A DNA stretch of 64,000 bases from Caldilineaceae bacterium (GTDB taxonomy: Bacteria; Chloroflexota; Anaerolineae; Caldilineales; Caldilineaceae): NCBI GenBank assembly GCA_022842065.1, contig JALHQH010000004.1, positions 1-64,000 on the forward strand, read 5' to 3'. Below the pieces are notes generated by a model. It saw nothing but the letters and a program-made list of their open reading frames with translations, searched no databases and was not told the origin of the DNA. Each line of letters opens with the position of its first letter. Positions within the stretch are counted from its first letter, which is position 1. Of the stretch, positions 35,192-42,298 are shown piece by piece. A program made the translations under genes and the position numbers.

Positions 35192-35779
35192 TTACCCACG
35201 GTCCGGCACATAGCGCATGAGGACAACGCCCGATGGAAATGGTTTCGTCTCAACCAACTTGAGGTTGACCCGCAGCCCCGCGGGGAAGATCTGTTTGCCA
35301 CTGCCCAAGACGAGCGGATAGACGAGAAAGCTATACTCATCGACCAGGTCATGTTCGACCAGGGTGTGGACGAGAACACTGCTGCCGTCAACGTAGATGT
35401 TCTTGCCTGGCAGCTCTTTAATTTTACGGATCTGCGCAACCACGTTGTCGCGGATAATGGTTGAGTTACGCCAGAGATCGGCCGATTCCAGGGTGGTCGA
35501 GACAACATACTTCTGTTTACTGTTCATCACATCGCCAAAAGGATCGCCCTCCGGCATGGGGTCAAAGGCTTCACCGTGCGTCTGCCAGGTCTTACGCCCA
35601 AGTAGAAAGGTGTCGCAATTTTCCATCGCCTGCATGAAATGGGTGCCGATATCGTCGTGCCAATAGGGCATGGTCCAACTGCCGTGGGGGAAGCCGCCGT
35701 CGGTATCTTCATCAACCCCACCCGGTGCTTGCATGACACCATCGAACGATAAAAATTCAGCAACGATTAATTTTCGCAT
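35192..35779 (-). CDS. Dihydrofolate-reductase-like family protein, paralogue 6
   Basis: 195 residues. MRKLIVAEFLSFDGVMQAPG replaces the usual SLDG with SFDG. FLLGRKTWQTHGEAF, KNIYVDGSSVLVHTL and DLVDEYSFLVYPLVLGSGKQ confirm the RibD-C/YyaP fold. The insert DEDTDGGFPHGSWTMPYW is typical of the branch often annotated 'dihydrofolate reductase family protein'. It is the first gene of the minus-strand run with the hydrolase and paralogue 5. Confidence 0.86.
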   Translation of the reverse strand: MRKLIVAEFLSFDGVMQAPGGVDEDTDGGFPHGSWTMPYWHDDIGTHFMQAMENCDTFLLGRKTWQTHGEAFDPMPEGDPFGDVMNSKQKYVVSTTLESADLWRNSTIIRDNVVAQIRKIKELPGKNIYVDGSSVLVHTLVEHDLVDEYSFLVYPLVLGSGKQIFPAGLRVNLKLVETKPFPSGVVLMRYVPDRG

Positions 35780-35895
35780 TTTGATATGTCCTCTCTTTGG
35801 CGCTCAATCAGTTACTTGTCCCGTAGGGATAGCTGCGTTTAGGGTCTTACTATTTCTGCGCTAAATTCAACCGTCCCGACCGGACACAACCACGG

Positions 35896-36402
35896 TTACA
35901 GCAATTCGTCTGCTTCAAAAAAGTCCCAACTGCCCAACTCCGGCGGTTGGATGCCCAGTTGTGTAAGCATCGCCATGATTTGCGTGCGGTGCTCCGTGGC
36001 ATGGTTGATCACCTGCGTCACAATCACCGCTTTGGGCACTTGGACCGGCCCTTGGATGCCGTTGTTGTCCCACTGCACTTCGACGCGCTCGTCGGCCTGC
36101 ACGTTGGGCACCCACTCAATAAAGCCTTCACCGGTACGCTGCAGTGATGCGCGCAGCTCATCAAAGGTCAGCGGCCCTTCATTTTCCGGCGGGCGGAAGG
36201 GTTGGCCGGTACTAATCCGGGATAAGTAGGAGCGCTCCGAACGGACCAGGTGTTGCAGCGTGTCGCCAAGGGTGCCATAGACACCGACAATCCTGGTTTG
36301 CAGTTGCGCTTCGGTTAATGTCGCGCAGAGCGCCAAAAGTTGCAGATTGGCCCACAAGTGGTGCCGAAAGAGCGTTTCCAGCAAAGGGTATGGTTGCATC
36401 AT
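35896..36402 (-). CDS. DinB-family protein
   Basis: 168 residues. The N-terminal LETLFRHHLWANLQLL and the C-terminal VTQVINHATEHRTQIMAMLTQLG supply the three conserved histidines of the DinB/YfiT-like four-helix bundle (H14-H15 region and the H-x3-H pair near 136-140). Some members are metal-dependent thiol transferases. The substrate is unknown. Its start region is divergent from the small gene at 36572. Confidence 0.85.
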   Translation of the reverse strand: MMQPYPLLETLFRHHLWANLQLLALCATLTEAQLQTRIVGVYGTLGDTLQHLVRSERSYLSRISTGQPFRPPENEGPLTFDELRASLQRTGEGFIEWVPNVQADERVEVQWDNNGIQGPVQVPKAVIVTQVINHATEHRTQIMAMLTQLGIQPPELGSWDFFEADELL

Positions 36403-36571
36403 TTCTCCTTCATTGATCGGAGCCAGAGATGGGTTGGCCTTTCTGGCTAAAACGTTATAGCACGTGAAAAAAAGCTACATCTGTGTTAAATTTAACTTAG
36501 CAGGAACACCAATTTCTCAAACAGCATCTGACGACCATCATTCAGGCGTGGAACGAGGAGGCTCAGAAATT

Positions 36572-36922
36572 ATGAAACATGCAACCGTTACCATTCCGCC
36601 ATCCGAGTATGAAGACTTAACCATCTGTGTTGCTATTCCTGATTTAGCACAGGTACGCACGTTTTCCGATCAGCTACACGCTGCCGGCAAGCCATGGGTT
36701 GGCTTCTTTCAGGGGTGGGATGGCGAGTATATTCCAACTGACCCAACCCCCCCCTTGGGCTCGAAGATGACCTTTACACCCGCCGAATTTGTGCTGGGGG
36801 ATAGCCGAGTTTGGTTCTTTGGGCGCATGTGGGAGGATGGCGACGATCATCCCCCCAGTGAAACCTGCAACGGCCCAGCTGTAGATAAAGTAGTTAGTGC
36901 CGACGCCTTGGTATTGGCATAA
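36572..36922 (+). CDS. Hypothetical protein, unrecognised
   Basis: 116 residues from MKHATVTIPPSEYEDLT, with a strong GAGGAGG site upstream of the ATG at 36572. I do not recognise the family. The protein is soluble, acidic, aromatic-rich in the middle (GKPWVGFFQGWDGEYIP, SRVWFFGRMWEDGDDH), and ends in a short Val/Ala-rich strand. It stands alone on the plus strand between the minus-strand DinB and DoxX genes. Confidence 0.55.
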   Translation: MKHATVTIPPSEYEDLTICVAIPDLAQVRTFSDQLHAAGKPWVGFFQGWDGEYIPTDPTPPLGSKMTFTPAEFVLGDSRVWFFGRMWEDGDDHPPSETCNGPAVDKVVSADALVLA

Positions 36923-37001
36923 GCGGTTGCGCTTGCGCAGCACGTTCTTCCCTGCCGTGTAATAGGCGCTGTGTGTCGGCATTTGTCCAATTTTGCCTAG
37001 C

Positions 37002-37385
37002 CTAGGCCACAGCGCGTGGCGAGATCGGCTTCACTTTCCAGCGCATATAGGCGACAAAGGTGGCGATGACCAGCAGGATCGCCGTGGTCACCGCGGAACT
37101 CATTTCACCAGGGCGCGTCGCGTGCAGAATAGTGGCGCTGACCATCACGATCATAATGCCGAACGCAGCCAGGGGGACCAACCGGGGCATAATCCGCGTG
37201 ATCCCCGGCAAGATCAGCCCAATCGCGGCCGCCACTTCGACCACACCCAGAAACAGGCGAAACCAAGTCGGTAGCATCTTATTCATCTCTACCAATAACT
37301 CCGGCGGTGGGGCAAGAAAAAGTGCGCCATGAGCAGCAAAGGCGACCGCGAGTAAAATCTGCAGAATCCACAATACAATGTTCAT
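37002..37385 (-). CDS. DoxX-family membrane protein
   Basis: 127 residues with four predicted membrane helices. The N-terminal LQILLAVAFAAHGALFL and RLFLGVVEVAAAIGLILPG are typical of the DoxX-like family. DoxX-type proteins are associated with thiosulfate:quinone oxidoreduction in archaea, and most bacterial relatives have no assigned function. A second DoxX-like gene lies at 38538-38960. Confidence 0.82.
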   Translation of the reverse strand: MNIVLWILQILLAVAFAAHGALFLAPPPELLVEMNKMLPTWFRLFLGVVEVAAAIGLILPGITRIMPRLVPLAAFGIMIVMVSATILHATRPGEMSSAVTTAILLVIATFVAYMRWKVKPISPRAVA

Positions 37386-37455
37386 TATTTTTCCCTTTGC
37401 TCAATTTGTCTGAAAGATTCGTTGTGATCTACATCAGTTGGCTAGCAAACAGCCG

Positions 37456-37947
37456 TCACAGCAGTGTGGCCAGGTGTTGGGCCAGCTTTGTCAACGTTTG
37501 CTGGCCACTTTCAACCGCGCCAAAGGCGATGGTATCTGCGCGTTGTTCCGCCGTGGCAAAGCGCATCCGCATGGTCAGCTGCGTTTGGTCACCCACCGCT
37601 TCAAAGGTGACGGTCACTTCAAAAGCCAGTGGATCATCATCCACATCCCAGCCATGCCAATAGACCAGCCGCTCAGGTGCAATTACCTCGCGGTAGACGG
37701 TGCGGTTGTCGTAGGCGGTCCCATCGGGGCCATGCATGACGTAGCGCCACGTTCCGCCAAGGCGGACATCCATGGCCAAGGTTTCGTTGCGAAAGCCGGC
37801 CGGCCCCCACCACTGCTCAATCTGTCCCGGCTCAGTCCACGCTTGGAAGACCAATTCACGGAGGGCATCGAAGGTGCGCGTTAGCACAATTTCGTAATCC
37901 GCGGGCGAGGGTAGGGGTAGGCTAGCGGTCGTTTGGGTACTCATCAA
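37456..37947 (-). CDS. SRPBCC (AHSA1-like) family protein
   Basis: 163 residues. YEIVLTRTFDALRELVFQAWTEPGQIEQWWGP is the classical AHSA1/START opening, and VTFEAVGDQTQLTMRMRF the strand pair lining the cavity. The gene overlaps the upstream HD-domain gene by four bases (ATGA), so the two are co-translated. The ligand is unknown. Confidence 0.87.
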   Translation of the reverse strand: MMSTQTTASLPLPSPADYEIVLTRTFDALRELVFQAWTEPGQIEQWWGPAGFRNETLAMDVRLGGTWRYVMHGPDGTAYDNRTVYREVIAPERLVYWHGWDVDDDPLAFEVTVTFEAVGDQTQLTMRMRFATAEQRADTIAFGAVESGQQTLTKLAQHLATLL

Positions 37948-38528
37948 CAGTTGGTTCCTTTTCCCTGTAGAGCGTTTTGGCGGGTCTCTTCATCGATACT
38001 TTTGCGAATTTCGGCAATCAGCGGCACCGCGTCGGTAACCTTGCGGGCATAACCAATGTTAAATGCATAATCAAAGTCCGGTGGATTCGCCCCTTGATTG
38101 TGCTGCATTAGCGTCTCCAACTTGTCCAGCGCCTTGGCGACTTTGGCTGCGGGGGTCGTTGCCCCCTCATATTCATCCCACAGGTCGATGATTTCCTGTT
38201 GGAGCGCAAGCGGCAGCGGGGCCAGCAGCGTGATCAGATCTTTGCGCTCCTGCTCGGCTTTGGGTGCATTCGCTTGCTGATGAATCGCCGGAATATCGCC
38301 GCCAATTGCCTCGCCCAGATCATGGATGATGCAAAGCTTGAGCAGCCGTTCACTATTCACTTCGGGAAAGTGTTTGGCAAAGACCAGGGCACTTAAACAG
38401 AGTCGCCAGGTGTGCGCCGCTGTACTTTCCGGTTGCCCGCCCGAAGTCCACGCGGTGCGGTAGACGTTTTTTAAGCGTTCGGCCTCGCGTAGAAATTGGA
38501 CGATGCCAAGTATCTCGTCAGTGATCAT
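37944..38528 (-). CDS. HD-domain hydrolase (YfbR/HDDC2-like)
   Basis: 194 residues. An early His (STAAHTWRLCLSAL), the central HD pair in LCIIHDLGEAIGGDIPA and a downstream Asp (about residue 135) give the metal-binding pattern of HD phosphohydrolases such as the 5'-deoxynucleotidase YfbR and HDDC2. It probably hydrolyses nucleoside monophosphates. This rests on family knowledge, as the exact substrate is not visible. It sits 9 bases upstream of the coupled SRPBCC gene and after a DoxX gene. Confidence 0.82.
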   Translation of the reverse strand: MITDEILGIVQFLREAERLKNVYRTAWTSGGQPESTAAHTWRLCLSALVFAKHFPEVNSERLLKLCIIHDLGEAIGGDIPAIHQQANAPKAEQERKDLITLLAPLPLALQQEIIDLWDEYEGATTPAAKVAKALDKLETLMQHNQGANPPDFDYAFNIGYARKVTDAVPLIAEIRKSIDEETRQNALQGKGTNC

Positions 38529-38537
38529 GATTAGCCA

Positions 38538-38960
38538 TTACTCACTCTTTTTTAGCGGCACCAGGGCATGCAACCGTGGCTCGCGCAGGTAGAGTCCCAA
38601 CCAGACCAACACGCCAAAGATCGCCGAAAAGCTGATGGGAAAAAGGCCAGATTCGGCATTTACATGGGTGGCAATCGCGCCGCCCATATAACCTGTCAAC
38701 AAGATCGCACCAAGTACCGCGGTTTGGGGCAGCAGGTAAATGGCCGTGCAGACGAGTAGCAGGATACCAATCCCCACGATTTGGCTTTCGGGGTAACCAA
38801 GCTGTACGCTCGCTTCAATCACCTGCGGAACCTTGATCGCCTTGGTGACGCCGTCGAAGAGAAAGAAGAGGACGGCTAGGGCCGTAATGATCCGGCCGGC
38901 CCACAGCGCAATTTTCGAGGTTGGTTGTGTAGGTGCTACAGTTTGCATTGTTGTCTCCAC
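38538..38960 (-). CDS. DoxX-family membrane protein
   Basis: 140 residues with four hydrophobic segments. ALAVLFFLFDGVTKAIKVP and GYPESQIVGIGILLLVCTAIYLLPQTAVLGAI (in part) are DoxX-like. It may start at the second Met (38948). It is probably co-transcribed with the HD and SRPBCC genes that follow at short spacing. The function is unassigned. Confidence 0.8.
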   Translation of the reverse strand: METTMQTVAPTQPTSKIALWAGRIITALAVLFFLFDGVTKAIKVPQVIEASVQLGYPESQIVGIGILLLVCTAIYLLPQTAVLGAILLTGYMGGAIATHVNAESGLFPISFSAIFGVLVWLGLYLREPRLHALVPLKKSE

Positions 38961-39024
38961 TGTCGTTTTAACGGCTCAACCGGAATTTAAGGGGTTGACA
39001 CGCTCGCCCTGGGCTAAAGCCGCA

Positions 39025-39093
39025 GGGCTAGAGAACAACGCCGGGTAAACCCGGCTAAAACAGCCGAGTAAACCCGGCGTTGTTCTCTAGCCC
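39025..39093. repeat. Perfect 22-bp inverted repeat
   Basis: Arms 39025-39046 and 39072-39093 (beginning gggctagagaacaacg) are exact reverse complements around a 25-base loop that itself contains cccggct/agccg pieces. It lies in the 340-base gap between the DoxX and SRPBCC genes. It has no T-run and is more like a dispersed palindrome than a terminator. Confidence 0.88.
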
Positions 39094-39167
39094 GTGTGCC
39101 CACTGGGCGCGTTTACGGCGGGGCGGGGATGTCACCCCCCGAGATCGGGTTGAACCGTTTTTACTTG

Positions 39168-39253
39168 ATGACTTACGCCTTGGCCACAGCGACTATGGAG
39201 CCTATCCTTCTCTCTGTACTCGCTGCGCGCCCTGTGGCTAAGGCGTAAGTCAT
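39168..39253. repeat. 22-bp inverted repeat with 42-base spacer
   Basis: Arms 39168-39189 and 39232-39253 (atgacttacgcctt... / ...aaggcgtaagtcat) pair with one mismatch. It is a second, unrelated palindrome in the same gap as 39025-39093. A large stem-loop of this kind could be a decayed MITE. Confidence 0.82.
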
Positions 39254-39299
39254 ATTCTTAAGTGATATGCTCGTCATTCATCCCTTGGCCGCCGTCAAT

Positions 39300-39809
39300 T
39301 TACTGCTGGATCCGCGCTAAGTGCTCGGCCAATTGATCCCACGACTGGGTCATGCCTTCTTCCATGCCCATTTCGATCACGGTCTCAAGATCGGCCGCCG
39401 TGGCAAACTCACTCCGGCTGGTGACCTCGGTTTGGCCATCTACTACTGTAAAGGTTACCGTATTGTATAGCTTCGGCATCTCCAACGAAACATTGCCCGC
39501 TGCGTCGGCAAATTGATCGAGGGCGACAAAGCGTTCCGGCGCCACAATTTCTTGATAGACAGTCAGCCCCCAACTTTCCATCTCCGTGCCATCAGGCATT
39601 GGCCCTTTCATGCAGTAGTGCCAGGTGCCGCCCACCCGGAAATCCATCTTGCAGACGGGCACAGACCAACCAGCCGGTGCCCACCACTGTTGCAGATGTT
39701 CACACTGGCTCCAGGCCTGCCAGACCAATTCACGCGGCGCCGCAAAGGTGCGGGAGACGACAAATTCACGCTCAGATGGTCGTTCGGTTTTCAGGGTTGT
39801 TTTGCTCAT
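39300..39809 (-). CDS. SRPBCC (AHSA1-like) family protein
   Basis: 169 residues. FVVSRTFAAPRELVWQAWSQ and LQQWWAPAGWSVPVCKMDFR are the AHSA1 signatures, and QTEVTSRSEFATAADLETV the C-terminal strands. The start overlaps the end of the upstream ArsR gene by 38 bases. ArsR-plus-AHSA1 pairs are common two-gene operons in which the regulator controls a small-molecule-binding partner. The ligand is unknown. Confidence 0.87.
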   Translation of the reverse strand: MSKTTLKTERPSEREFVVSRTFAAPRELVWQAWSQCEHLQQWWAPAGWSVPVCKMDFRVGGTWHYCMKGPMPDGTEMESWGLTVYQEIVAPERFVALDQFADAAGNVSLEMPKLYNTVTFTVVDGQTEVTSRSEFATAADLETVIEMGMEEGMTQSWDQLAEHLARIQQ

Positions 39810-40173
39810 TCGTTGTTTCCTCTGTTTCTCTGCTCAGGTTCGGTCGCGTGGCTTGCAGCTCTCTCAGATACTCAGCCAGACGATCAAAACGTTCATTCCA
39901 CAACTGTTCGAAGGGCTTCACCCACTCATGGATCGGCTTGAGGCCATCCGCCTTGATCTTGTAAAAATGTTGCGGCCCTTCACTGCGCACGCTTACCAAA
40001 TCGACCGCTTTCAAAACCCGCAAATGTTTCGAGACTTGCGGCTGCTTCAGCTCAAGCGCAGCGGCAAGATCATTCACCGACCGCTCACCCCCGGCAAGCA
40101 GGCTAAGGATTGCACGGCGCTGCGGCTCGGCAATTGCATTAAAGACATCCGCTGTGGTTGGTAAACGTGCCAT
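39772..40173 (-). CDS. ArsR-family winged-helix repressor
   Basis: 133 residues. AIAEPQRRAILSLLAGGERSVN and LKQPQVSKHLRVLKAVDLV form the winged helix-turn-helix, and the wing is VSVRSEGPQHFYKI. It lacks the Cys pair of metal-sensing ArsR proteins, so it is of the SdpR/non-metal type. It heads the minus-strand operon with the SRPBCC gene at 39300, and its promoter lies in the gap before the PqqD gene. Confidence 0.87.
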   Translation of the reverse strand: MARLPTTADVFNAIAEPQRRAILSLLAGGERSVNDLAAALELKQPQVSKHLRVLKAVDLVSVRSEGPQHFYKIKADGLKPIHEWVKPFEQLWNERFDRLAEYLRELQATRPNLSRETEETTNEQNNPENRTTI

Positions 40174-40536
40174 GACCTGATTATATTCCGATATGAGAAT
40201 ATGTCAAATCCATCATGGAACGAATGTTCTAATTTACTTTTTAGGGCTTGCGCATGCCGGCGCAGACGAAACACGATTTGTGTATAAGTTTTATTGATTG
40301 TTATACAGATTGCGTACTAATGCTTAGGAGCAAACCTTACGATAACACTCAGATACTTTTGCCTATTGTAAGCCTATCGGAATTAGTGTAAGCTTCTGTG
40401 CAGCAATTGTATGATATTTTAGTACACAATTTGCGCAATCATTTTATCAAGGCATACAACTAGTTTGCCCAAAGTGTCAACTGTTGCGCGCCGCTACCTT
40501 ATTAATCGCTAATCGTCACATTGGAGTAAAAATACG
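40174..40536. promoter_or_regulatory. AT-rich divergent intergenic region
   Basis: About 360 bases between the minus-strand ArsR gene and the plus-strand PqqD gene. It is AT-rich (for example 40285-40345 and 40405-40450) and should hold both promoters. No -35/-10 pair with near-consensus spacing could be singled out. Just before the PqqD start a ttggag site is present. Confidence 0.5.
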
Positions 40537-40953
40537 ATGAACTACCGGATTAACCGCCCACGCATTACCGATGAAACGATCGATGACGAGACGATCATTA
40601 TTGATTTTGACACCGGCACCTACTACAGCCTACAAGGGACAGCCAACCAGATCTGGCTCTTGATCCAGCAGCAATGGTCTATCATGCAGATCATTAGTCA
40701 GATCAGTGCCTACTCTGCAGGGGACGGCGAGGAGATCGAGGCTGCAGTGCGCCAGTTTATTGGAGCATTGGTGCAAGCCGAAGTGATTGTAGAGACAGTT
40801 GCGCCCCACGTACCGATGGCAACACCGCCACAGACACAGCAAGTACCCTTTGTGCCCCCACGATTTGAACGCCACACAGACATTCAAGATCTCTTGCTGC
40901 TCGATCCTATCCATGAGGTGGCGCAAAGTGGCTGGCCCATGCGTAAAGCATAG
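40537..40953 (+). CDS. PqqD-like (RRE-type) protein with conserved C-terminal tail
   Basis: 138 residues. The PqqD-like winged-helix fold spans about residues 1-90: IIIDFDTGTYYSLQGTANQIW is the typical strand-turn-helix. PqqD proteins bind leader peptides and deliver them to tailoring enzymes. Beyond the domain is a proline-rich linker and a tail TDIQDLLLLDPIHEVAQSGW, which resembles tails seen in PqqD-like proteins next to HprK-like kinases (recalled, unverified). The stop is 13 bases before the HprK-like start. The pair looks like the PqqD/HprK 'HPr-rel-A' arrangement. Confidence 0.75.
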   Translation: MNYRINRPRITDETIDDETIIIDFDTGTYYSLQGTANQIWLLIQQQWSIMQIISQISAYSAGDGEEIEAAVRQFIGALVQAEVIVETVAPHVPMATPPQTQQVPFVPPRFERHTDIQDLLLLDPIHEVAQSGWPMRKA

Positions 40954-40965
40954 CAGGTGTTGTCG

Positions 40966-42054
40966 ATGATTGTTACAGACCTTAGTGCCACCCAGCAGGA
41001 AACTGATCCTGCGGCTTTCTGCGCGCTGGTCGGGTCTGCTTACCAGGCCGCCAGCGCCAAGACCGGCACGATTACCTATACTTATGCCATTGCCGGTTAT
41101 ACGGTGCAGCTTTCTTTTGCCGGCCCGGCCCTCGTCCCCCTGCTGACGCCGGCGCTGGCCCATCTTGCCGTTCCAGACGTTCCCAGCCCCGATCTGACCC
41201 TCTGCCTGTGGGATAGTGCGTCAACGGGCGTACAACCGCCCTGCGCTTGGACCAAAGCTGACGTGGCGTTGCGCGGGGAGATCCCAGCTTGCAGCAATGA
41301 ACAGATCCTCACTGCCGTGCAGACCGATGTTAATGCCCTAAGCGTCTTGGACCATACGAATCAGCTTGGCTTTTTCTGCATCGATAGCAGTCACTCGTTG
41401 CGGGCCTATGAGCGCGCCGCCCCGCTGAAGGTACTGCTGCACTGGTGGCTGCGGGAGCGGGGGCTGGTGATGATTCATGCCGGTGCGGTAGGGCTGGCGG
41501 CTGGTGCCGTGCTGATCGTGGGCAAGACCGGGGCTGGTAAATCAACGACCACGTTAGCTTGTCTGAATGCGGGGCTGCACTATCTATCGGATGATCGTTG
41601 TCTGCTAAGCCTGGCACCAACGCCACAGGCGTATTGTATTTACAATTCGGCCAAGTTACATCTGGCGCAGATGAAAAGTTTTCCCAACCTGTTGCCGGCC
41701 GTCGGTAATTTAGCGGAAACCGCCACGGAAAAAGCGCTCCTCCACGTTAATGAGTTTGCCCCCGCGCAGATTGCCCCACACTTACCGATCCGGGCCATCT
41801 TACTCGCCCACGTCGCCGGCACAACGGCAACCACACTGGCACCGGTTTCACGCATGGCCCTTTTGCGCGACTTCGTTGCCAGCACCCTGGTCTATCAACC
41901 GGGGGCCGTCCAACAGGAGGTTGAGCTGATGGCCGCGTTGGTCCGCCAGGTGCCCTGCTACCAGATCAATTTGGGCACCGATTTAGCGGGCATACCACAG
42001 ACGATTGCGCAGCTCATCGCGCGGGGGCACATGGAAGCAGGCGCTGCGCAATGA
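40966..42054 (+). CDS. HprK-like P-loop kinase
   Basis: 362 residues from MIVTDLS. The P-loop LIVGKTGAGKSTTTLACL (about residues 182-199) follows MIHAGAVGLAAGAVL, the arrangement of HPr kinase/phosphorylase-related kinases. LHYLSDDRCLL supplies the Asp pair typical of this family. The N-terminal 150 residues are not recognisable. Such kinases phosphorylate proteins or peptides, including lasso-peptide C-termini in the PadeK group. The partner here may be a carrier protein or a peptide bound by PqqD. No phosphotransferase HPr protein is seen nearby. Confidence 0.75.
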   Translation: MIVTDLSATQQETDPAAFCALVGSAYQAASAKTGTITYTYAIAGYTVQLSFAGPALVPLLTPALAHLAVPDVPSPDLTLCLWDSASTGVQPPCAWTKADVALRGEIPACSNEQILTAVQTDVNALSVLDHTNQLGFFCIDSSHSLRAYERAAPLKVLLHWWLRERGLVMIHAGAVGLAAGAVLIVGKTGAGKSTTTLACLNAGLHYLSDDRCLLSLAPTPQAYCIYNSAKLHLAQMKSFPNLLPAVGNLAETATEKALLHVNEFAPAQIAPHLPIRAILLAHVAGTTATTLAPVSRMALLRDFVASTLVYQPGAVQQEVELMAALVRQVPCYQINLGTDLAGIPQTIAQLIARGHMEAGAAQ

Positions 42055-42125
42055 GGCAACTTTCTGCGCTACGCTTAGGCCTTGATTGCGCCGACAACGC
42101 GCACGAGGAAAGCCGTTTTGAGCTT

Positions 42126-42230
42126 ATGCAAATCAGCTTGACTTCTAAGCCATCGCTTAGTGCCATCATTCCCCGCTATAACGGCGAAGCTTTTGCGGCT
42201 GATGCCATTACAAGTCTGTTGCGGCAGATC
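42126..42230 (+). pseudogene. Degenerate N-terminal fragment of a family-2 glycosyltransferase
   Basis: The frame reads PSLSAIIPRYNGEAFAADA and then ITSLLRQ, the classic start of a GT2 domain (SVIIPVYNG...A-x-SLLAQ), then degrades without a DDGS motif. It fills part of the 245-base gap between the kinase and the ABC exporter. It is probably the remnant of a deleted glycosyltransferase gene and not functional. Confidence 0.6.
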
Positions 42231-42298
42231 TTACCCCAACTCAGCACAGAATCTTTGTGCTTAATCAAACAGCCCGCAGCACAGCCGCGGGGCACTTT

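Noticed and set aside
24212..35779. Folate-pathway dihydrofolate reductases
   Set aside because: All six proteins are of the RibD-C/YyaP branch, which shares the fold but is not folA. There are no folate-pathway neighbours.
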